In this document: positions 16,665-24,595 of the stretch, piece after piece | Numbering within the stretch: the stretch's first letter is position 1 | Layout of the letters: every line of letters begins with the position of its first letter | DNA from: Mycolicibacterium sp. CR10 | Lineage (GTDB): Bacteria; Actinomycetota; Actinomycetes; Mycobacteriales; Mycobacteriaceae | Assembly: GCF_005222675.1 (NCBI RefSeq) | Contig: NZ_STGE01000018.1 | Coordinates: forward strand, 47,254-111,253 | Reading direction: 5' to 3' | DNA length: 64,000 bases | The notes under the pieces: model-generated | What the model saw: the letters and a program-made list of their open reading frames with translations, nothing else | Told to the model about the DNA's origin: nothing | Databases searched by the model: none | Program-made: the position numbers and the translations under genes

Positions 16665-19169
16665 ATGATGTTCGAACGGCTCGTCGACCACCTCGCCTGC
16701 CACGGCGACGACATCGCAGTGATCACGGCCGAGAAGACCGTCACCTACGCCGAACTCGCGACCCTGGTCGCCGCTCGGGCCGCCGAACTGGGCGCGCGGC
16801 GCAAGCTCGTCCTGCTCGAGACCCGCAACGACCTACCCACGCTGGTGGCCTACCTCGGCGCGCTCGCCGTCCACCACGTCGTGCTGCCCGTCCCGGTGGG
16901 CGGTGACCACCGGGCGGTCGTGGAGACCTACCACCCGGACGTCATCGTCGCCGACGGCGTCATCACCGAGGGACCACGCCGCCGTCCCGCAACGGAACTG
17001 CACCCGGACCTGGCCTTGCTGCTCTCGACGTCCGGCAGCACAGGCTCGCCGAAGCTGGTGCGGTTGTCCCGGTTGAATCTCGCCGCCAACGCAGAGTCGA
17101 TCGCCACCTACCTCGACATCACTCGAACCGATAGGGCTGCAACGACTCTGCCGATGTCGTACTGCTACGGGCTGTCGGTCATCCACAGTCACCTCCTGCG
17201 TGGAGCCGGGCTCTTGCTCACCGAAAAATCTGTCGTCGACGACGACTTTTGGACAGAGTTTCGTGCGCACGGCGCAACGTCGTTCGCGGGCGTCCCGCAT
17301 ACCTTCGAATTGCTCGACCGGGTTGGCTTCGAGGCGATGTGGCTGCCGAGCCTGCGCTACGTCACCCAGGCGGGCGGACGGCTCGACCCGGACCGCGTGC
17401 GGCGGCTCGCCGATACCGGCGGGCGGGCGGGCTGGCAGTTCTTCGTCATGTACGGCGCCACCGAGGCGACCGCGCGCATGGCCTACCTGCCGCCGGAACT
17501 CGCCCACGACCATCCCGCGTCGATCGGCGTTCCGATCCCCGGCGGCTCGTTCCGCATCCAACCGGTCGACGGCATGCCCGACGGCACGGGCGAACTCTTC
17601 TACCGCGGACCGAACGTGATGATGGGATACGCCCACGCCGCCGCCGACCTCGCCGTCGGTGCCGGTGTGGATGAACTGCGCACGGGTGACGTCGCCCGCC
17701 GACGCCCCGACGGCCTCTACGAAGTGGTCGGCCGCAGTGACCGATTCGTCAAGCTGTACGGCCTGCGCATCGACCTGCAACGCGTCGAGTCGGCCCTGCA
17801 CGCAGACGGCGTCACCGCGATCTGCACCGACGGCGACGGCCTCCTGATCGTCGGCGCCGCCGACCGTCCACGGGACTGCGACGTCGCAGCCGCGGCGGCC
17901 GACGCGTCCGGACTTCCCCGGGCGGCAGTCCGGGTCGTCGACGTCGACGAGATCCCACGGCTGCCCACCGGCAAGCCGGACTACCGCACCCTGCGTGAGC
18001 GCGCCGCCGAGCGGACGACCGACGACGCCCGGCTGGACCTGCGTGGTCTGTTCGCCGACGTGCTGCAGATCGAAGCGGCCGACATCGACCCCCGCAGCAG
18101 CTTCGTCGACCTCGGCGGCAACTCGTTGTCCTACGTCGCCATGTCGGTGCGGCTCGAACGCGCTCTCGGGCACCTGCCCGCGGACTGGCAGCGACTTCCG
18201 CTGAGCGAGTTGGAGTCCGCCCGCAAGACCCGCCGGTGGTGGGGAACGACGCTCGAGACCAGCGTGGCGCTGCGTGCGGCGGCGATCGTCTTGGTCGCGG
18301 GATCGCACGCCGAACTGTGGGTGCTGTGGGGCGGCGCACACATCCTGCTGGGCGTCGCCGGATACAACTTCGGCCGCTTCTGCCTCACGCCCGTGCCGCG
18401 CGCCACCCGGGTGCGCCACCTGGTCAGCACCATCGGCTGGATCGCCGTGCCCGCCATCGTGTGGGTGGCGTTCGCGCTGATCGTCACCGACGACTACGTG
18501 GCCTCGAATCTGCTGCTGGCCAACAAGTTCCTCGGTCCCGAGGACAGCATGACCGCCGGACGGTTGTGGTTCGTCGAAGTCTTGGTGTGGGTCCTTATCG
18601 GGTTGGCGCTACTGTGCGCGACGCGGTGGGGCGACCGCGCCGAGCGCCGGTGGCCGTTCGGCGTCGCCGCGGCATTCCTCGCCCTCGGCATGGCGTTGCG
18701 GTGGGACGTCTTCGGCATCGGGCTGAGCAAGGCCGCGTGGTTCACCATGCTGGCGTTCTGGTTCTTCGCGATCGGCTGGGCCGCCTCGAAGTCGTCGACG
18801 GTGTGGCAGCGGCTCGCCGTGACCGCGGTCCTTGCCGTCGGCATCGTCGGGTACTTCGGCCAGCCCAACCGCGAGGCCCTGGTGTTCATCGGCTTGGCGC
18901 TGCTGATCTGGCTGCCTGCCATCCGCTGCCCATCGGCGTTCACCTTCACCGCCGGCGTGATCGCCGAGGCGTCACTGTTCATCTACCTGACCCACTACCA
19001 GGTGTATCCGCTGTTCGGCGGATACAGGTTCATTGGCGTGCTGGCCGCGATCGTCGTCGGCATCCTGCTGACCCAGCTGGTCACCGTCACGCGTGGATGG
19101 CTTCGCCGGCGCTCGCCGATCCCGCTCAATCGACGGCAGGCCACTCAGGCCGCTCCCGCTCGGCGATGA
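16665..19169 (+). CDS. Adenylation - carrier protein - membrane acyltransferase-3 fusion
   Basis: 834 residues from ATG 16665. Residues 1-440 are an ANL adenylation domain: LLLSTSGSTGSPKLV (A3), YGATEAT (A5), GRSDRFVKLYGLRIDL (A8) and the catalytic lysine in LPTGKPDY (A10). Residues ~450-520 are a carrier protein with Ser487 in DLGGNSLSY for phosphopantetheine. Residues ~535-820 carry eight to ten membrane helices with acyltransferase-3-like features (ALRAAAIVLVAGSHAELW, YNFGRF). It would activate an acid, load it on its own carrier and pass it across or onto a membrane-side acceptor, a one-chain analogue of Dlt-type systems. Substrate unknown. It follows the iron ABC genes by 7 bp in the IdeR-box operon. 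Confidence 0.85.
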   Translation: MMFERLVDHLACHGDDIAVITAEKTVTYAELATLVAARAAELGARRKLVLLETRNDLPTLVAYLGALAVHHVVLPVPVGGDHRAVVETYHPDVIVADGVITEGPRRRPATELHPDLALLLSTSGSTGSPKLVRLSRLNLAANAESIATYLDITRTDRAATTLPMSYCYGLSVIHSHLLRGAGLLLTEKSVVDDDFWTEFRAHGATSFAGVPHTFELLDRVGFEAMWLPSLRYVTQAGGRLDPDRVRRLADTGGRAGWQFFVMYGATEATARMAYLPPELAHDHPASIGVPIPGGSFRIQPVDGMPDGTGELFYRGPNVMMGYAHAAADLAVGAGVDELRTGDVARRRPDGLYEVVGRSDRFVKLYGLRIDLQRVESALHADGVTAICTDGDGLLIVGAADRPRDCDVAAAAADASGLPRAAVRVVDVDEIPRLPTGKPDYRTLRERAAERTTDDARLDLRGLFADVLQIEAADIDPRSSFVDLGGNSLSYVAMSVRLERALGHLPADWQRLPLSELESARKTRRWWGTTLETSVALRAAAIVLVAGSHAELWVLWGGAHILLGVAGYNFGRFCLTPVPRATRVRHLVSTIGWIAVPAIVWVAFALIVTDDYVASNLLLANKFLGPEDSMTAGRLWFVEVLVWVLIGLALLCATRWGDRAERRWPFGVAAAFLALGMALRWDVFGIGLSKAAWFTMLAFWFFAIGWAASKSSTVWQRLAVTAVLAVGIVGYFGQPNREALVFIGLALLIWLPAIRCPSAFTFTAGVIAEASLFIYLTHYQVYPLFGGYRFIGVLAAIVVGILLTQLVTVTRGWLRRRSPIPLNRRQATQAAPARR

Positions 19170-19265
19170 GCCCTCCTGCGCCAGCGTGGCTGCAACGATC
19201 CCCGGGATCTGCAACGCGCGTCCGCCACGAACAAACCTCGACGTTAAATTGTCCGCCCGCCGGGG

Positions 19266-19379
19266 GTGTCAGCGCTCGGTGGTCAGCCGATCGAGTAGCG
19301 GCCGTAGGTCTTCGGCTAGTAGTGCCGTGAGGTACCCGCCACGATGGTCCTGGACCGCCAGCACAGAGTCGCCGCGGTG
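19266..19379 (-). pseudogene. Duplicated 3' scrap of the TlpA-like gene with an internal inversion
   Basis: 19266-19335 is a ~94% direct copy of 26028-26096, the 3' end of the TlpA-like lipoprotein gene. The next 41 bp (19339-19379) are the exact reverse complement of 26097-26137, the segment that should have followed. No functional product. Confidence 0.85.
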
Positions 19380-19445
19380 CGGCAGTGCAGCCCTTTTTTA
19401 AAGCACCGTGGCCGGAGGTCTTCATTGCCGCTCGTCAACGACGAT

Positions 19446-20096
19446 TCAACGCCCCTCGACGAGGGTGTCGACAATGACGATCGCCGCGGCAAGTGTCGAC
19501 CACCTCAAGGCGATCGAGCCCGTCGACGTCAACCATCGCCGAACATGACCGCGACCCGGCATGAGTGCAGCGGCCACAACCGACCACAGCGCAGCGACGG
19601 AGACGACCGCCAATCCTGCGGCCAGCAGGAGCAATGCGCCATCGAGCCTGCACGTCGGATGCGGAATCACGCCTTGAATCGGCAGCCACAACACAACCCC
19701 GAGCAGGGTTATCGACAGCAGCTGGGCCCAGCGCCGCTGATCTTGATTCAGTCCCGTCACAGGCCGACGTTGCGCCGACGGACGGCTTGCCCTGTCTCGA
19801 CCGCGGAGCAACCACATAAGCGTGGCGATCCCAGCGGCGACAGCAAACCCCGCTAGGAGGTGAACCAGCGGTGAGTGCCACGACCACGACGACGCCAGAA
19901 AGATGCCTCCACGGTAGCCTAGGCGGCGAGGTAGATCACGGGCTTCAAGTGAGCGGCCTCCGCGCCGACGACGGGAGGCTGAGGTGCAACGATCACGATC
20001 GATGTTGCTCGCGGGCCGTCGACGACGAGACAGTTCCCGCGGCGACGCCACCTGGCGGCTGCTGCTCTGGCGAGCGCACGAACTTCGTGCGCTCAC
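19446..20096 (-). CDS. Putative multi-span membrane protein, start uncertain
   Basis: Only the last ~145 residues look like a protein: HSPLVHLLAGFAVAAGIATLMWLLRG, then LLSITLLGVVLWLPIQ, ALLLLAAGLAVVSVAALWSVVAAALM and LRWSTLAAAIVIVDTLVEGR, about four membrane spans. The N-terminal part is Arg/Ser-rich and improbable, and no good start codon or RBS lies before the first span. No family recognised. It overlaps the opposite-strand frame at 19984-20319, so at most one can be complete; it may be a decayed gene. Confidence 0.35.
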   Translation of the reverse strand: MSARSSCARQSSSRQVASPRELSRRRRPASNIDRDRCTSASRRRRGGRSLEARDLPRRLGYRGGIFLASSWSWHSPLVHLLAGFAVAAGIATLMWLLRGRDRASRPSAQRRPVTGLNQDQRRWAQLLSITLLGVVLWLPIQGVIPHPTCRLDGALLLLAAGLAVVSVAALWSVVAAALMPGRGHVRRWLTSTGSIALRWSTLAAAIVIVDTLVEGR

Positions 20097-20319
20097 GGTC
20101 GCCGTGGTCCTGGCGATGGGGGGATGGCTGGTCCGTATCGTCGACCTGGACTTATTCAGCCCCGACAGTGCCGCCGATTTGGAGATAGACCTTTACGCAG
20201 CAGCTGCGCTGACGGCTGCCTACGCGCTCTTCTTAATCGGTGTGCGGCTGCTAAGCCAACCGCGGGCAAAGGTGCACCGTCATGACACCGGTTCTCGGCG
20301 CCGGTCAGGACGCCAATGA
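19984..20319 (+). CDS. Putative small membrane protein
   Basis: 111 residues with two hydrophobic stretches (LTVAVVLAMGGWLVRIVDL and YAAAALTAAYALFLIGVRLL) and basic ends. No family recognised, no strong RBS. It is divergent to the uncertain membrane frame at 19446-20096 and overlaps its implausible N-terminus. Confidence 0.4.
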   Translation: MQRSRSMLLAGRRRRDSSRGDATWRLLLWRAHELRALTVAVVLAMGGWLVRIVDLDLFSPDSAADLEIDLYAAAALTAAYALFLIGVRLLSQPRAKVHRHDTGSRRRSGRQ

Positions 20320-20586
20320 ATTGGGTGCTGTCTGCGGTGATGCCTTCAAGGCGGATCAGCGGGCAACATCCACCAGGTGCGGGCGGCCGGGACCGGGCCG
20401 CAGTTTCGCCTACGCCGACACCAGCGGATGCAGGCGAACTTCAGTTCGTCGATTAGGTCGACGCGGGCTTCCCGTCAGACTGAGCGACGCACGTTCGCCA
20501 GCTGGGCCGAGTCGGCGAGGTTGTGAATAGGGAGGGCCGCCACGCGTGGCACGGGAACTGCTGTGGATCGGTCGTCCCACCTGTGT
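20320..20586. other. Degenerate region without intact gene
   Basis: Short open stretches in several minus-strand frames (for example AQLANVRRSV and DSTQFIGVLTGAENR) look like scraps of coding sequence broken by stops, but I cannot name a parent family. Confidence 0.35.
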
Positions 20587-20988
20587 TCAGCGGAGGGCGT
20601 GATGGTCATCGAGCACGGCTACACATAAAGCTTGGGCGAGACTGTGCGGGGTGGGAAGTCCGGCCGGGGACGGCTGGACACGGCAGGCCATGGCGGGTTT
20701 CGCGTCGGGGTGCGCCCACGGGTCGACGCCGTTGATGATGATGCTGGGTGAGCCGGTAAAACGACGATGGATCGCCTCGGCGGTGGTGTCGATCACCGTG
20801 GTGCGCACCGGCGTGTGCGATAGGCCCAATTCGGTGAGGGTCACGGTGATCAACGCCTTGGCGAGCGTCGCGTAGGGACAATCTGGGGTCACCAGGAGTT
20901 CTATTCGAGGTCCGCAATAGGTCGGCCTTTCGGAATCGCGTATCGGCGCGACTTCTGTTTGGAGCGAACGGGTTTCGTCGGATGGCAT
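20587..20988 (-). CDS. Thioredoxin-fold-like small protein
   Basis: 133 residues from ATG 20988. The core IELLVTPDCPYATLAKALITVTLTELG has a single redox-type Cys in a DCPY motif after the first strand. The cis-Pro-like GSPSIIINGVDPW and a conserved CRV near the C-terminus follow. It resembles small thioredoxin-like/alkylmercury-lyase-annotated proteins in actinobacterial metal islands and the protein at 57571-57882. It is divergent to the MPT63-like gene, and the BlaI-type dyad at 21089-21118 lies between them, so both may share control. Thiol-metal chemistry is inferred. Confidence 0.75.
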   Translation of the reverse strand: MPSDETRSLQTEVAPIRDSERPTYCGPRIELLVTPDCPYATLAKALITVTLTELGLSHTPVRTTVIDTTAEAIHRRFTGSPSIIINGVDPWAHPDAKPAMACRVQPSPAGLPTPHSLAQALCVAVLDDHHALR

Positions 20989-21088
20989 TGTGGCGGCCAG
21001 CATGCGGTCACCGTTCGTAGATTTAACGATTGTTTTCATCCTTCTCATCGGTCCTGGGCAGGGGGCACGTCGATCGACGTCAAGCATC

Positions 21089-21118
21089 ATCTACTATCTC
21101 GGTACGAACATAGTAGAT
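21089..21118 (+). promoter_or_regulatory. BlaI-type operator (family 1)
   Basis: ATCTACTAT (21089-21097) and ATAGTAGAT (21110-21118) form a perfect 9-bp inverted repeat around a 12-bp centre containing CTCGGTACG. The same element with nearly the same centre occurs at 22878-22907 and, with modified ends, at 24084-24113 before the BlaI gene. Confidence 0.8.
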
Positions 21119-21160
21119 CCCGGCCGGTATGTGACCGGGGCTCGAGGAAGAGGAGCAGGT

Positions 21161-21712
21161 ATGCGCAGGTTTTATCTGGTGACGGTGTTGATGGCGATGG
21201 TGGCGATGGTGGGTGTGAGTGTCGCCGGCGTGGCGTCGGCGGCGCAGGACTGTGCGCATAGATTCGGGTCCCATCAGCAGGTGGGAGATGGTGGCGGCGT
21301 GCAGGACTGGTCGGTCACGGATCTGAAGAGGAGCAGTGACGTGGCGCCTGGTTTTCCGGTGGCTGGGCAACTGTGGGAGGCGACGGCCACGGTGACGGCG
21401 ATTTCGGGGACGTCGACGCCAGTGATCCCCAACTTCACCGCAAAATCTGACGGCGGCAGCTACCCGGTGCTGTGGCAAGTGGCGAGTCCGCAGGGCATTT
21501 CTGCTGCCCCGTTGGCTCAAGGTCAGACGTCGACCGGCGAGATCTACTTCGACGTCACCGGTGGGGATCCCATGGCGGTCACCTACACCGCTGGTGGCGC
21601 GAAGCCGCTGATGTGGTGCTGCGGCGAGGCGATGATGGCGATGCCGATGGACGGGTGCACGTGTTGCGCCGACATGATGGAACCATGCCCGTGCTGTGCG
21701 GGAAAGATGTAG
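21161..21712 (+). CDS. Secreted MPT63-like (DUF1942) protein with Cys/Met-rich metal-binding tail
   Basis: 183 residues. Sec signal peptide ending ASAA (about residue 28), then an MPT63-like immunoglobulin-fold domain with WSVTDLKRSSDVAPGFPVAGQLWEATATV, VIPNFTA and GEIYFDVTG. After it comes a ~35-residue tail with WCCGEAMMAM, DGCTCCADMM and CPCCAGKM: eight Cys and eight Met, clearly suited to Cu(I) or another soft metal. MPT63 itself has no such tail. ATG 21161 has a GAGGAG RBS. The BlaI-type dyad 43 bp upstream suggests control by the repressor at 24212. A homologue with the same tail is at 38707-39264. Confidence 0.88.
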   Translation: MRRFYLVTVLMAMVAMVGVSVAGVASAAQDCAHRFGSHQQVGDGGGVQDWSVTDLKRSSDVAPGFPVAGQLWEATATVTAISGTSTPVIPNFTAKSDGGSYPVLWQVASPQGISAAPLAQGQTSTGEIYFDVTGGDPMAVTYTAGGAKPLMWCCGEAMMAMPMDGCTCCADMMEPCPCCAGKM

Positions 21713-21881
21713 GGCAGAGACAGCGCCGCAGCGCAACCACTGTGGCAGGCCGCCGGACTGGTGCGCCCCTGCTGGCGGTTCACCGGCGATGTCGGCTCTC
21801 CCATGGAGACCAAGTTAAAACGTGCCGTTCTGGGCCACCGCGCCCGTCCAGTCTCTTCGCGCCCGGCTCGCAGGCAGCTGG

Positions 21882-22603
21882 CTACAGCTCGCCGAAGGCG
21901 TAACCGCTGGGGATCTGGGCGGGGGCCGTCCCGTAGATCAGGGCGACCTCGTCGTGGCCGTGGAAGGTCAGAGCGCCAGGGCTGCCGGTCACTTGTTGGC
22001 CGTTGACGTAGGCGCGCAGCGGGGAATCAGTGGTGGCGGTTTGGTTCCCGAGCTGCGATGCGGTCAACGTGACGTTCCATTCGGAGAAGAACTGGGCGAG
22101 GCTGAACGTGCTCTTGTCGGTGACTCGATATGGATGACGCCGCTAGTGTCGTGGGTGTGCAGCGGACTGATCGCGCCGCCGCGCTGGTCGATCCCGATGC
22201 CGGCGGGAACCGCCACGGCCTTACCATCGACGAACACGTCGAGGTGAGCATGAAGGTGGAGCACCGAGCCCTCCGAACGCAACAGGGGCAGCCCGGACTG
22301 CCCCACAGCGGCGGGAACGTCGGCCGGGGCGGGCCAGGGCGGTGCAATGTCACTGCCGGTGGCCGAGGTTAGCGGTGCGACTGGGAGCCCGCCGGCGACG
22401 TTCGGGCGAGCGGGGCGCTGCCCGGTGATCACCAGGACCATGATCGCGGCGAAGGCGACGACCACCACGATGCCGGCGACGAGTAGCCACCGGCTGGGTC
22501 CGATACCGCGGCGCAGCGCGGAGGCCGCGGAGGCCCCGCGACGTCGACCCTTCAGAGGTCCGCGTGTGCCCGCGGTGTCCGAGGTGTATCTCTTCATACT
22601 CAT
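21882..22603 (-). pseudogene. Membrane-anchored HxH/HTHD protein, frameshifted
   Basis: One N-terminal membrane segment (LLVAGIVVVVAFAAIMVLVITG), then an extracytoplasmic domain with LHLHAHLDVFVDGKAVAVPAGIGI and SPLHTHDTSGVIHIESP, a conserved His-rich pattern suggestive of metal binding. At about 22115 one A appears to be missing from an A-run of the coding strand. The natural continuation (STFSLAQFFSEWNVTLTASQLG … IPSGYAFGEL) is in the next frame, ending at 21882. It may be a sequencing error; otherwise the protein loses about 70 C-terminal residues. It overlaps the upstream small gene as ATGA and sits behind the dyad at 22878-22907. Confidence 0.78.
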
Positions 22604-22833
22604 GAGATTCTCTGCGGGACTGGGGAACCCGTCACCACCCTGACATCAGGGGCTCCTGGGATGGGAGCGAGTCGGCCAGGTTCGGCGCCCGACGTGGCCC
22701 CCATCGCCCCGAGATCACCTGGTGCGGCGGCGAGAGACACGTCACGCCGGTGACCGCGCATCATCATCCACATCATCACGCCCATCACGACCGGACAGGC
22801 CAGTCGCGCCAGTGTCAACAGCCAATCGTGCAT
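22600..22833 (-). CDS. Small Met-rich membrane protein
   Basis: 77 residues: one hydrophobic helix (LLTLARLACPVVMGVMMWMMMRGHRR) unusually rich in Met plus a Cys, then a Gly/Ala/Pro-rich tail. Good GGAGGA RBS before ATG 22833. No family assigned; Met clusters in a membrane helix suggest contact with Cu/Ag. First gene of a two-gene operon reading away from the dyad at 22878-22907. Confidence 0.65.
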   Translation of the reverse strand: MHDWLLTLARLACPVVMGVMMWMMMRGHRRDVSLAAAPGDLGAMGATSGAEPGRLAPIPGAPDVRVVTGSPVPQRIS

Positions 22834-22877
22834 CAACGTTCCTCCATGTTCGGGGCGGCGGCACTGGCCGCACCTTC

Positions 22878-22907
22878 ATCTACTATCTCGGTACCGACAT
22901 AGTAGAT
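22878..22907. promoter_or_regulatory. BlaI-type operator (family 1), divergent promoter region
   Basis: Same 9-bp arms (ATCTACTAT/ATAGTAGAT) and 12-bp centre (CTCGGTACCGAC) as at 21089-21118. It lies between the divergent small membrane proteins at 22600-22833 and 22994, so it may repress both directions. Confidence 0.8.
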
Positions 22908-22993
22908 CGGATTATCTGCTGCGGTGCGGTCACCGCCGATGTCGGTACCAGTAGTGGAAACAGCGCGAATCGGACAACCGAGGAGGCTTCACG

Positions 22994-23304
22994 ATGATGA
23001 CGTCGGCAATGGGCTGGGGAATGATGATTACTGGTCTAACGCTGCTGATCGGGGCGCTGACGCTCGTACTGCTCGGCGCGGCGTGGCTGACAGGTGCGGT
23101 CGGGCGGCCCGATTATCTCGGCCGCCAAGCTCCTTCGGCAGCCGCGCCGACCGCCGTCGAAGGTGCTTCATCACCCGGTACGCCCAGGCGTTGATCGGCG
23201 ATGACGAGCTGGGCCAAGGGTTATCCCAACTTCCCATCAAACGACCGAAGCGGCGGACCGCGCACATCCGGCGCTGCGCCGTGGGAACCACCGCGGCAAC
23301 CTAG
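22994..23304 (+). pseudogene. Small membrane protein with SHOCT-like C-terminus, apparently frameshifted
   Basis: The start frame gives MTSAMGWGMMITGLTLLIGALTLVLLGAAWL, a Met-rich N-terminus and one membrane helix, then ends at 23194 after a Pro/Ala-rich stretch. In the next frame, from about 23160, comes RCFITRYAQALIGDDELGQGLSQL, which fits the C-terminal SHOCT motif (RYA-G-I-DEE-RL). So the gene probably lost frame around 23145-23165. The short 66-residue product could still be made as a membrane peptide. Confidence 0.6.
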
Positions 23305-23337
23305 GCCCTGGTGAATGAGCGAGACAGGAGATCGACG

Positions 23338-23946
23338 ATGGTGAAGATGACCAGGCGGGCGGCGCTCGCGGCGCTCGGCACCGGCGGCGGACTCGTCGGC
23401 GTGGCGTACGCCCTGCGGGGTGTCCTCGGCGCCCCGATGAGCGGTCCGACACCGGGGCTCGCCGACACCGCGGGCGCGCCAGCGCTGGGCGGCCCTGGGG
23501 GTCCACCGATGATGGGCGCCGCGTCGAGCATGGACATGAGTACGTACATGGACATGTTCGCCCGACACATGGAGATACGGCGCCGTGTCGAGGACATTCC
23601 CGGCGGCGTGCGCACCACCACCGAGTCCGACGTCGAGGATCTCGTTGCCCAACTGCAAGGGCACGTCGCCACGATGTACACCCATCTGGACCAGGGCGCC
23701 GAAGTCACCTGCATGAGTGCCAGCCTGCCGACGCTGTTCCGGCGCGCCCCCGACTATCAGCGCCACATCACCTTCACCGCCAAGGGCGTCGTCGCGGTGG
23801 AAACCGCATCCGATCCCGACCTGACCCACGCCATCCGCGCGCACGCACGAGAAGTCACTGGGTTCGTCACTGACGGCATGCCCGCGATGATGGAGGGGAT
23901 GATGGGCAACCCGATGACGGAGCCGGGCTCCCCACCGCGTCGATGA
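23338..23946 (+). CDS. Exported Met/His-rich conserved protein
   Basis: 202 residues from ATG 23338 (GGAGATCG RBS). The N-terminus KMTRRAALAALGTGGGLVG is Tat-like (R-R, weakly hydrophobic), followed by a Gly/Pro linker with PPMMGAASSMDMSTYMDMF, a helical core (FARHMEIRRRVEDIPGG; VAQLQGHVATMYTHLDQG; VTCMSASLPTLF) and an end rich in Met (GMPAMMEGMMGNPM). The pattern fits a periplasmic/cell-wall copper- or silver-binding protein, but I do not recognise a named family. It belongs to the BlaI-operator cluster by position. Confidence 0.75.
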   Translation: MVKMTRRAALAALGTGGGLVGVAYALRGVLGAPMSGPTPGLADTAGAPALGGPGGPPMMGAASSMDMSTYMDMFARHMEIRRRVEDIPGGVRTTTESDVEDLVAQLQGHVATMYTHLDQGAEVTCMSASLPTLFRRAPDYQRHITFTAKGVVAVETASDPDLTHAIRAHAREVTGFVTDGMPAMMEGMMGNPMTEPGSPPRR

Positions 23947-24083
23947 CACCGGTCCGCGGTCGGCCCACCCCCAAGCCGCGGAAAGTAGCAGTGGCGTCCT
24001 TCAAGGCTGCCTGAGGGTGATGTAGCGGATTCGCCGTGAGGTTCAGCTGTTACCTGCCGGTGCGTCCATTCACGCCATGCAAT

Positions 24084-24113
24084 GAGTACTATCTCGGTAC
24101 CGAGATAGTACTC
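24084..24113 (+). promoter_or_regulatory. BlaI autoregulatory operator, perfect 30-bp palindrome
   Basis: The 30 bases 24084-24113 are perfectly self-complementary, with the centre ATCTCGGTACCGAGAT shared with the other family-1 sites and outer arms GAGTACT/AGTACTC. It is placed about 100 bp before the blaI-like start. Confidence 0.85.
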
Positions 24114-24211
24114 GGCACGCGCCGGCATACGCGCCGGTGTCGGCGAGTGGGAACGCCACCGGGGTCAGGCCGGACGCGGCGAGAGCGTGCACGGCGCAGT
24201 GAACGGAGTGG

Positions 24212-24595
24212 GTGGTATCGGTGCGGGTGTTCGGTGAATTGGAAACCGTGGTGATGGCCCAGCTGTGGGCCACCGACGGACAGGGCACAGTCCGGGAGGT
24301 GGTCGACCAGTTACGCGCTGATCGTGACATCGCCTATACGACCGTGCTGTCGACGATGGAGAACCTGTACCGCAAGGGCCATCTACGTCGGGAACGCGAG
24401 GGCAAGGCCTTCCGCTACCGCACCGTGCTCAGCCACGCCCAACACATCGCCGGCTTGATGCGCGAGGCCTTGAGCGACGGTGAGGAGCAAACCGCCGCGG
24501 TTTTGATGCACTTCGTCGACGAGATGAGCCCCGAGGAACTCGCCGGGCTCAAAGACGTCATCCGACGCCGCGGCCGGGGAGCTACCAAGCGATGA
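24212..24595 (+). CDS. BlaI/MecI/CopY-family repressor
   Basis: 127 residues from GTG 24212 (GTG 24221 also possible). Winged helix: FGELETVVMAQLWATDGQGTVREVVDQL, then DIAYTTVLSTMENLYRKGHLRRER and GKAFRYRTVLS, then a helical dimerisation domain (LMHFVDEMSPEELAGLKDVI). Members repress beta-lactam or copper genes and are inactivated by proteolysis or metal. Neighbours (metal-tail secreted proteins, Met-rich proteins, M56 protease) suggest an envelope metal-stress regulon. Stop overlaps the M56 start as ATGA. Predicted to bind the dyads at 21089, 22878 and 24084. Confidence 0.92.
   Translation: MVSVRVFGELETVVMAQLWATDGQGTVREVVDQLRADRDIAYTTVLSTMENLYRKGHLRREREGKAFRYRTVLSHAQHIAGLMREALSDGEEQTAAVLMHFVDEMSPEELAGLKDVIRRRGRGATKR

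Noticed and set aside
16833..18419. Long open frame (528 codons) on the minus strand across the adenylation domain
   Set aside because: Antisense shadow caused by high GC third positions; Arg/Gly/Asp-rich, no family resemblance, while the plus strand has full ANL and carrier motifs.
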